A stretch of DNA of 64,000 bases from an uncultured Bacteroidota bacterium. Lineage in GTDB: Bacteria; Bacteroidota; Bacteroidia; Bacteroidales; UBA12481. A model generated the notes under the pieces. That model saw nothing but the letters and a program-made list of their open reading frames with translations. It made no database searches and had not been told where the DNA came from. The stretch is taken from the NCBI GenBank assembly GCA_903851365.1, contig CAINOB010000038.1, positions 1 through 64,000 of the forward strand, written 5' to 3'. The translations under genes and the position numbers were made by a program. The first letter of the stretch is position 1. Every line of letters begins with the position of its first letter. Below, in pieces: positions 57,661-64,000 of this stretch.

Positions 57661-57689
57661 AATTTTTTGGAATCTCAACCTTTAAGAAC

Positions 57690-58598
57690 TTGGCAAACGC
57701 TCTAATCTTCGACATCAAGCCATATTCCATCAATGATGGTCCGGGTATCCGAATAACGATCTTTTTGAAAGGTTGCCCGCTGAGCTGTGTTTGGTGCCAT
57801 AATCCGGAAGGGATATCGCCCCATCTGCAGAAATTATATTCGAAGTCAAAGTGCATCGGCTGCGAAACCTGCGTGGAAAACTGCCCGGTGAAGGCGTTAA
57901 CTCTTACCTCCGACGGTATTATTACAAATACTGATTTGTGTGATTTATGCGGTATCTGTGCAGAAGTCTGCCCCACAAAGGCGATGGAGATGTCGGGGTC
58001 GAAGGTTACGGTAGAGGATATCATGAAGAGAATCAGACGTGAAACTGTGATGATGGATCAGTCGGCTGGAGGGGTTACTATATCCGGAGGCGAACCGATG
58101 ATGCAATCGGATTTTCTGATTGAATTGCTTGATGCATTAGGCAGCGAAGGGATTCACTGCGCGGTAGATACGACTGGTTTAAGTAAAACAGAAACCTTGC
58201 TTGAGGTGGCAAAACGGACTGATCTTTTCCTGTATGATCTCAAAATGATGGATCCGCAGAGGCACAAAAAATTCACCGGTGTTACCAATGAAAAGATATT
58301 GGAGAACCTGAAAATCCTTGCTAGTTCAGGCGCAAATATCAATATCAGGATACCTCTGATTAAAGGGGTTAATGCTGATGAGTCAAATATCAGGCAATCA
58401 GCCGAATTTATTGCAGCACTCCCGGGAGCAAGAAAATTGGTCAGCTTGCTGCCATATCATAATATCGCCATACATAAATATGGAAAACTTGGCCAGGATT
58501 ATGATGGTGATGGCATGGAAGAACCATCGGCTGAGGAGATCGAACAAACCATCCGTATTTTTCAGGAGTTCGGAATCGAGGCGGTGGTAGGAGGTTAG
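57690..58598 (+). CDS. Glycyl radical enzyme activase
   Basis: A 302-residue radical SAM protein with the cluster motif CPLSCVWC (C29, C33, C36) and an inserted ferredoxin-like domain with two [4Fe-4S] motifs (C55, C58, C61, C65; C84, C87, C90, C94). This is the activase type of dehydratase/lyase glycyl radical enzymes rather than PflA, which lacks the extra clusters. The start is TTG (no ATG fits the usual N-terminus ...IFDIKPYSINDGPG). It abstracts the Gly hydrogen of the upstream enzyme. The gap of 129 bases holds two repeat elements. Confidence 0.93.
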   Translation: MANALIFDIKPYSINDGPGIRITIFLKGCPLSCVWCHNPEGISPHLQKLYSKSKCIGCETCVENCPVKALTLTSDGIITNTDLCDLCGICAEVCPTKAMEMSGSKVTVEDIMKRIRRETVMMDQSAGGVTISGGEPMMQSDFLIELLDALGSEGIHCAVDTTGLSKTETLLEVAKRTDLFLYDLKMMDPQRHKKFTGVTNEKILENLKILASSGANINIRIPLIKGVNADESNIRQSAEFIAALPGARKLVSLLPYHNIAIHKYGKLGQDYDGDGMEEPSAEEIEQTIRIFQEFGIEAVVGG

Positions 58599-60091
58599 TA
58601 TAGTTTTTTGTGGCACTCGATACAAGCCATCTCTTTCCAGGATTCGTCACCCTGCGGATGGTTGAACTTCAGCGATCCATTAAAAGGTGCAACTTCCTGT
58701 TTGCCCGGAGTTCCCTGTAACATTATGTTATGGCAGAGATTGCAGTCCTGTGATATCGTTTTTCCTGTGGAACTGGTGTGTTTGCCGTTGTGGCACCTGA
58801 AACATCCATTGGCTTCCATATGACCGATATGGTCAGGATAAGCTTCCCAGGTGGCTTTCATCTCGGGAAAAATATTCTTTGAATAGCCGGTAAGCATACC
58901 TGCAATTGCTTTGTCGATATCAGCTTTCTTGTTGGTGAAAATAGCCGGGTAGGTGGTTTTGTAATAGTTTTCGACATATTTCCTGATGGTATCCTGAGCA
59001 ATTTTACGGTCGGCCCAGGCAGGAGTGAGGATATCCATTGCAATTTTTTTGATCATTGGCAAAGTCACAGGAATATCGCCTGCAGCTATGGCATTATCAA
59101 CAAAAACACTTGGTGAACGGTATTTGTGTGATGGGCGCGTATGGCAGTCCATGCAGTCCATGGTGCGCGGCTTAACGGCACGGAGAGCTGAATCAGAAAT
59201 CGGGTTTTCGGTATCCTGATAAACAATGGTTTCACCGGTGAGCTTGTTGGTGCTTTTTACCCAGGGAAGAGCCTGCCGGTTATCTTTCGGATCGATATAT
59301 TCAATTTTGATATTGGGATTGATGTGCCAGTGAATACCCTCGGTATTACCTTGGGCACTGTGTGATGCAGCAATTTTCAGTCTCAGGTCGATATCCCATT
59401 CCGTGTTTGCTGAATCAGCAAGAAAATGCTTTTCTGCAACCAGCTTGTGAGAATAGAATTTTTCAGGCCAGTGGCATTTTTCGCAGGTTTCGCGGGCCGG
59501 GCGTAAATTCTTGATCGGAGTCTCAATTGGATGCTTGTAACTGTTGGTGAGCACTGCCCAAACCTGACGGAGGCCCGACATTTTTGATCTTACATACCAA
59601 CCGGCACCTTCGCCGACGTGACATTCCACACACCTCACGTTGGCATGCTCGGAACCTTGATAGGCAGTATGTTCTGGTTCCATCACCTTATGGCAGGTGG
59701 TTCCGCAGAACTTTACCGATTCAGTGTAATTGAATGCTTCGTAACTTCCAATACCGGTGAGGAATACCAAAACAACGGTTCCAACAGCAAATATGAATGT
59801 GGCGTTGCGATGACGCTTGTCAGTGAAATCAATCAACCAGGGTTTCCCAACTACTGGTTCGAGGCCGAGCTTCATTTTCCGCATCTTGCTGACCATTCCT
59901 ATCGGGATCATGATCAGACCAAGTATCAGGAAAGCCGGAAGAATAATGTAAGTAAACAAACCCAGATAGGAGCTCCCCTCCTGAAAGAAAATGCCTAATG
60001 TGAATAGGAACAGAATGAACATCAGGCTGATGAAAGCAATAATGGCACCGGTTATGGATAACCGGTTATTTACGGACTTGGGTAATTTCAT
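58595..60091 (-). CDS. Seven-heme NapC/NirT-type cytochrome c
   Basis: A 498-residue membrane-anchored multiheme cytochrome. Two N-terminal transmembrane helices and a short basic loop precede a third (FIFAVGTVVLVFLTG), then seven heme sites: CGTTCH (an unusual CX3CH), CVECH, CEKCH, CMDCH, CFRCH, CNLCH and CIECH. NapC/NirT proteins oxidise quinol and pass electrons to periplasmic reductases; no reductase gene is adjacent. It is convergent with the activase gene and their ends overlap by four bases. Confidence 0.9.
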   Translation of the reverse strand: MKLPKSVNNRLSITGAIIAFISLMFILFLFTLGIFFQEGSSYLGLFTYIILPAFLILGLIMIPIGMVSKMRKMKLGLEPVVGKPWLIDFTDKRHRNATFIFAVGTVVLVFLTGIGSYEAFNYTESVKFCGTTCHKVMEPEHTAYQGSEHANVRCVECHVGEGAGWYVRSKMSGLRQVWAVLTNSYKHPIETPIKNLRPARETCEKCHWPEKFYSHKLVAEKHFLADSANTEWDIDLRLKIAASHSAQGNTEGIHWHINPNIKIEYIDPKDNRQALPWVKSTNKLTGETIVYQDTENPISDSALRAVKPRTMDCMDCHTRPSHKYRSPSVFVDNAIAAGDIPVTLPMIKKIAMDILTPAWADRKIAQDTIRKYVENYYKTTYPAIFTNKKADIDKAIAGMLTGYSKNIFPEMKATWEAYPDHIGHMEANGCFRCHNGKHTSSTGKTISQDCNLCHNIMLQGTPGKQEVAPFNGSLKFNHPQGDESWKEMACIECHKKLY

Positions 60092-60191
60092 AGTTCAGGT
60101 ATTTGCACCAAAATTACAACATATATCGATAGTTGATTTTGTTCCCAGATGATATTTGAGGGAATTCCAATGTAAAAAATCATGTGCGATT

Positions 60192-61223
60192 CTACTCAAT
60201 CCCCGCCTGTACGATGGATTTCAGCTTGTCGATCTGGTCAGCAGTACCCAGGACAAATAGCTTGTCATCACAGGTAATTCTTTCTTCAGGAGATGGATTA
60301 TAAAGATATTCCCCTTTTGCCGTTTTTATTCCGATAATGCTCGCTCCGGAGCCGGCGCTTGCCTGAAGATTTCCAATGCTCCATTCAAGAAAGCAGGCAT
60401 TTATTTCGCTGCCGTGTATCTCTTCAAGGCGCACTTTTGTTCCTCCGAAAAGTAAAATGTTATCGATAAACTCAACCACATCTGGTTGAACAACAAGCTT
60501 CGCCATGTGAATACCGCCAAGCTTATCCGGCATAATCACATTATTTGCACCTGCCCTTTTTAACTTTATATCGCTGTAATTACCTGAGGCCCTGGATATA
60601 ATTGTCAGATCAGGATTCAGGTCCCTGGCAGTCAGAACAACAAAGGTATTATCCGCATCGCTGGGTAATGTTGTAATTAAGGCTCTTGCGGTTCTGACGC
60701 CGGCGTTTTCTAAAACGCTGTCGAGAGTTGCATCACCATGCAGAAATAATTTTATTCCATCCTCTTTGATTCTCGAAATCACCGATTCCTTTAACTCAAT
60801 GACCAGAACGGTTTGATCGTGTTGTGAAAGTTCACGGCAAGCCTGGCTTCCGTTCCTGCCGTATCCGCATACGATTACATGGTTGTCTGTATGTTTGATC
60901 ATTCTGTGCAATTTTTTCAGTTGGTAAAAATCCTTGAATCTGCCATCCATAATAAACCGGGTAATGGTAGAAACTGCATAACCGAAAATCCCGAAGGAGG
61001 ATACTATCAGGATAATCGTAAAATATTTTCCGGGATCGGAGAGGGGATGAACCTCATTAAATCCGATAGTTGCCAGGGTGATCACGACCATGTACAAGCT
61101 GTCGAGAAAACTGTACCCCTCAATCAGGCGATACCCGACAATACCGGCAATCATCACTGTGAAAAGTAATGCACCAGCTAGGTACAGGTCGTCGAGCGCT
61201 GATTTTTCGCGTTTTTGTTTCAC
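60192..61223 (-). CDS. Potassium channel with TrkA-N/RCK regulatory domain
   Basis: A 343-residue two-helix K+ channel subunit. The selectivity-filter region is TLATIGFNEV, a variant of the TVGYG signature. A NAD-binding RCK domain (VIVCGYGRNGSQACREL, near residue 115) and an RCK-C domain near the C-terminus follow. It is separated by only four bases from the upstream UroD-family gene, so they are probably cotranscribed, though a functional link is not obvious. Confidence 0.92.
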   Translation of the reverse strand: MKQKREKSALDDLYLAGALLFTVMIAGIVGYRLIEGYSFLDSLYMVVITLATIGFNEVHPLSDPGKYFTIILIVSSFGIFGYAVSTITRFIMDGRFKDFYQLKKLHRMIKHTDNHVIVCGYGRNGSQACRELSQHDQTVLVIELKESVISRIKEDGIKLFLHGDATLDSVLENAGVRTARALITTLPSDADNTFVVLTARDLNPDLTIISRASGNYSDIKLKRAGANNVIMPDKLGGIHMAKLVVQPDVVEFIDNILLFGGTKVRLEEIHGSEINACFLEWSIGNLQASAGSGASIIGIKTAKGEYLYNPSPEERITCDDKLFVLGTADQIDKLKSIVQAGIE

Positions 61224-61227
61224 TTTT

Positions 61228-62358
61228 CTAATTTACAACAATTCTCACCATAGCCCGATAATTTTCCAGTGCCTGATTTCCCAGTATCCTGCCGTAAGGT
61301 GAAGCCGACGGCATGAGTACAAATCCCCGCCCGGAACCGGCTGTTCCTTCACGCATTGCCCGGATAACCTTTTTTTCAAAATCTGGAGTCGGAAGGTTTT
61401 CAATATCAGCACATTCGATATTGCCAAATAGAACCAGCTGATGACCGTATTTTTCCCTGACATACTTAAGATCGACATCACCCTGAGGGGGCGGTTCGAT
61501 CGGGTCAATGGCATCGGCACCCATAGCGGCGATATCATCAAGAATATCCCTGATATTCCCATGGCAATGAACCCTGGCGTATCCCCCCGACTGATGAATA
61601 ATATCGATCATGGGCTTTACATAGCGGTACACATATTCGTGGAAAAGCGAGGGGGGCAAATAAGGTGGAGAGGCAAATTCAGGGCCATAAATTCGCCAAA
61701 GCCTTCCCGGGAGCAGCTTCGCGACTTCATTGGTTTTTGCAATCAGCACCTCTGCGAACCGCTCCAGTAACTGATGAAAACGCTCCTGCTCAGTGAGGGC
61801 GATCATAGTGTAATTACTCATATCAAATAGCAGAGCTGCCAGGCAAAGCGGATCAGGAGTATCAATCATCACCAACCCGGTATCTCCGATATCAGCCTCT
61901 GCTTTCAGAAATGCCGCTGCATCGACTGTTTCCCCCGCCCCGAAAACGGGTAATTCGAGAAACGTATCCAGGTCATGAACATCTTTCAATAATGGTTCGG
62001 TTGTCCAGATAGTATTGACATCCGGATCCTGCCGAGTTTCCATGGTTAGATTTTTGCTTCCCGCTTTAACTATTCTCCTGATATACCTGCTGCCATTACG
62101 AAAGGTGGTTTTATCCGTTGCAATATGCCCGATCGGATCCGGGGCGATTTCTTTAAATGCCACCCCGCGCATGACAATACGGTCGGTTTGTTCACGGGCC
62201 AGGTCGATCAGTGGATGCCAGGAGGGATGTGAAAAGATATTAAATGAATCCAGATCTTTGGGATTCTCATCGTAACCATTTATCTCATAAAAACATACCG
62301 CAGGCCGGTCGACGTTTTGACCTCGGAGAGTATTTAGCAGGCGTTCGCGGCGTGTCAT
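61228..62358 (-). CDS. Uroporphyrinogen decarboxylase-family protein
   Basis: A 376-residue TIM-barrel protein of the URO-D superfamily, which includes corrinoid methyltransferases (MtaA/MtbA type). The start TRRERLLNTLRGQNVDRPAV is typical. The RVHCHGNIRDIL segment and a later NIECADIENL could provide zinc ligands as in methyltransferases, but the URO-D catalytic residues are not clear. It is therefore likelier a methyltransferase-type or unknown enzyme than HemE. The gene is 16 bases after the metallophosphoesterase gene. Confidence 0.85.
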   Translation of the reverse strand: MTRRERLLNTLRGQNVDRPAVCFYEINGYDENPKDLDSFNIFSHPSWHPLIDLAREQTDRIVMRGVAFKEIAPDPIGHIATDKTTFRNGSRYIRRIVKAGSKNLTMETRQDPDVNTIWTTEPLLKDVHDLDTFLELPVFGAGETVDAAAFLKAEADIGDTGLVMIDTPDPLCLAALLFDMSNYTMIALTEQERFHQLLERFAEVLIAKTNEVAKLLPGRLWRIYGPEFASPPYLPPSLFHEYVYRYVKPMIDIIHQSGGYARVHCHGNIRDILDDIAAMGADAIDPIEPPPQGDVDLKYVREKYGHQLVLFGNIECADIENLPTPDFEKKVIRAMREGTAGSGRGFVLMPSASPYGRILGNQALENYRAMVRIVVN

Positions 62359-62374
62359 CTAATTTTAAAGGGTT

Positions 62375-64000
62375 TTATCTGAATAATAATGTAGTGTCGG
62401 TGATAGCAGAGGAAAACGGAATGCCGCCTCCCTTACCAGGATGTTTCAACTCAATCGGAGAAGGGCCAACGTAATCTGTTTTACGCCCCCTGATGATGAT
62501 TTTACCATCTGATGACAGGGTAATCAGCGCCCACAAAGGATCCTTGTAAGGTGCCGTGAATTTAATCGCCGGATATTTCTCAAGCACCGAATCAGGATAA
62601 CTCTTATGTGCAAATTGTTCACCGAGCCAGTCATAGGACATTGAGTTTATCTGCAAGAACCAAATTCCTTCGATCTGCTTAAACTGGTTGGCATGGTCAT
62701 GTCCGTTAAAACAGGCAATTACATGGCCAGCCGGATTTTTCTTGCCGGATTCCGATATAATTTGCAGGATAATTTTCGAGTTTTCGATACCGCTGTTCAA
62801 TGGCTGATGTGAGAAAATTATGGTTGGAAATTTCGAGATTTCAATCTCCTTCTGCAACCACATCTGCTGATCGTGTCCCACAAAATGGGCATAACCAGCC
62901 TGTCGGTCGGGTGCTGGGTTTGTTTCATTGCAATCGAGTATCACGAAGTGAAATCCCTCTTTATCGAAGGAGTAATATCGTCCTTTTGCATGAAGAAATG
63001 CCACTGTGGAATCATGACTGAATCCTCCATCCATATCATGATTACCCAACACATAATATCTTTCACCCGGGAAGGAATTCCAGATATTCAGAAACTCTTT
63101 GTTTTTGGCGATTGGCTGGCAAAAATCACCCAACTCGATAATAAATTCAGGATTTACTTCAATCATCGCATTGATAAACACCTTGGTCCGCTGATCAGCA
63201 TCATGCATAATATCTTTGTGTACATCGGTCATTACCCCAAAGCGTAGCGTTGTTACAGGTTTGACTAAGGAAGATTCATAATCGTCGACAACTTTTTTGA
63301 AATCCCATCGGACAGACTGGGGTTTACGAGTTTCAACAATCAACCCTGGTACGGAATTAATCAAGGGCCGGTTATCGGGCAGGTGAAGGATGATTCTAGC
63401 CGGCTTTTGCCTGTCGGGCCCAACGAGTTTAACTTCAACGCCATTTGCTGTACCGGTGATTTCAAGTGAGATGTTGCCGAACCAGGTTGGAAGCCGATCA
63501 ATTCGGATATGCTGACCATCGGCCAGCCACCAGTCGGGGATCGCTTTTAAAAGATGCAGATCGTTTCCATCTTCATGAACCAGCATGTGGCGCAGCATGA
63601 TCGCATAATTCCCGGCTCCGGTAACGTGCGGTATTGTATTACCCCACGCCGTCCTGCTTTTGTAAAAGATGCCTTCAGGAAATGCGTGCGCTGCGGTGGA
63701 GTGGAGGAGGGTCCAGTAGAAATCATGCACTACCCGTTCATCATGTCCGAGATTCAGCTCAGTCATGGTAGTATACGCTCCCATATAAGGATGGATAACT
63801 CCGGGCAGGCCCATCCACCGGATCGTGCCTTCCACAAAGCCGCCCGCAAAATCGTATCGTAAAAAGTCGGCCAAACTCGTAACCCGTGGATCGTTTTTTG
63901 GAAATATAGGTGTTGGCCAAAGGGTTTCTGTATTTCCCCAATGGGTACCCACAAGTTCCCAGCTGGGAGGAAAGTGGTTTAATCCATTCTTTTTCATCGC
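62375..64000 (-). CDS. Metallophosphoesterase fused to a glycosidase-like N-terminal part (5' end cut)
   Basis: At least 540 residues; the frame remains open at the window end, and the apparent start at 63997 has no signal peptide, so the true start probably lies beyond. The N-terminal ~240 residues (PPSWELVGTHWGNTE, MRHMLVHEDGNDL, beta-sandwich region) look like the end of a glycoside-hydrolase-type (alpha/alpha)6 protein. The C-terminal ~290 residues are a calcineurin-like phosphoesterase with FGVMTDVHKD, ELGDFCQP, LGNHDMD, FSHQPLN and NGHDH metal-binding motifs. The combination suggests degradation of a phosphorylated or sulfated glycan (inference). Confidence 0.82.
   Translation of the reverse strand, partial: AMKKNGLNHFPPSWELVGTHWGNTETLWPTPIFPKNDPRVTSLADFLRYDFAGGFVEGTIRWMGLPGVIHPYMGAYTTMTELNLGHDERVVHDFYWTLLHSTAAHAFPEGIFYKSRTAWGNTIPHVTGAGNYAIMLRHMLVHEDGNDLHLLKAIPDWWLADGQHIRIDRLPTWFGNISLEITGTANGVEVKLVGPDRQKPARIILHLPDNRPLINSVPGLIVETRKPQSVRWDFKKVVDDYESSLVKPVTTLRFGVMTDVHKDIMHDADQRTKVFINAMIEVNPEFIIELGDFCQPIAKNKEFLNIWNSFPGERYYVLGNHDMDGGFSHDSTVAFLHAKGRYYSFDKEGFHFVILDCNETNPAPDRQAGYAHFVGHDQQMWLQKEIEISKFPTIIFSHQPLNSGIENSKIILQIISESGKKNPAGHVIACFNGHDHANQFKQIEGIWFLQINSMSYDWLGEQFAHKSYPDSVLEKYPAIKFTAPYKDPLWALITLSSDGKIIIRGRKTDYVGPSPIELKHPGKGGGIPFSSAITDTTLLFR

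Noticed and set aside
61228-62358. Heme biosynthesis gene hemE
   Set aside because: The protein belongs to the URO-D superfamily but the residues and neighbourhood fit the methyltransferase-like branch better; no other heme genes are near.

Overview
The window looks like a chromosomal segment of a member of the Bacteroidota, probably an environmental Bacteroidales-like bacterium. The signs are: many promoters of the Bacteroidota form TAnnTTTG, several with a TTTG element 18-21 nt upstream; a secreted protease ending in a type IX secretion sorting domain; an S46 dipeptidyl-peptidase and other periplasmic hydrolases; a C-terminal-Phe porin; and mostly lipoproteins with short lipobox signal peptides. 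Species cannot be read from the sequence alone. I see no rRNA, tRNA, transposase, prophage or CRISPR array.

Layout. 1-5394: distal end of a complex I operon (nuoJ partial, nuoK, L, M, N, with ATGA overlaps). 5432-12854: a PAS histidine kinase, a DUF421 protein, a PKD lipoprotein, the amtB-P-II ammonium pair, DUF1003, an SGNH hydrolase, DUF1761 and a solute-binding lipoprotein. 12940-19085: prfC, a T9SS-secreted M6 protease, a methyltransferase and tpx. 19223-24372: a GH63-like lipoprotein, a quinol NO reductase with a divergent NsrR-like Rrf2 regulator, and nfo. 24492-30936: a BNR/VPS10 propeller protein and a redox/metal cluster (Crp/Fnr, DUF2892, two NifX-like proteins around a class V aminotransferase, and a second, HcpR-like Crp/Fnr). 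31073-45440: GH29 fucosidase, MFS carrier, tricorn-like protease, NDH-2, M23 peptidase, clpB, a FtsX/MacB permease and a SUI1 protein. 45525-54754: GH3, metK with a structured leader, porin, a third Crp/Fnr, MarC and a DPP7-type S46 peptidase. 55098-64000: a glycyl radical enzyme with its activase, a seven-heme NapC/NirT-type cytochrome, a K+ channel, a UroD-family protein and a metallophosphoesterase cut by the window end.

How it fits together. The respiratory genes (complex I, NDH-2, quinol NO reductase, multiheme quinol-oxidising cytochrome) and the anaerobic glycyl radical pair indicate a facultative or strict anaerobe facing nitrosative stress. Regulation appears to be shared among an Rrf2 protein and three Crp/Fnr proteins, all with cysteines that could hold Fe-S clusters. 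One of the latter sits behind a perfect palindrome of the HcpR type.

The most unusual signals are not ordinary genes. (1) metK has a 150-nt leader that folds into a three-way junction followed by a perfect 9-bp hairpin 2 nt before the ATG, and its promoter is placed so that the RNA begins at the first stem: a candidate riboswitch I cannot assign to a class. (2) Degenerate tandem arrays with a strict 7- or 8-bp period occur at more than a dozen sites. They often fill the gap between convergent stop codons and supply the last codons of genes; several lie inside coding sequence, including signal peptides. (3) A 215-bp cluster of about ten inverted mini-hairpin units lies after metK. (4) The NifX-aminotransferase-NifX operon is a possible undescribed metal or sulfur handling system.
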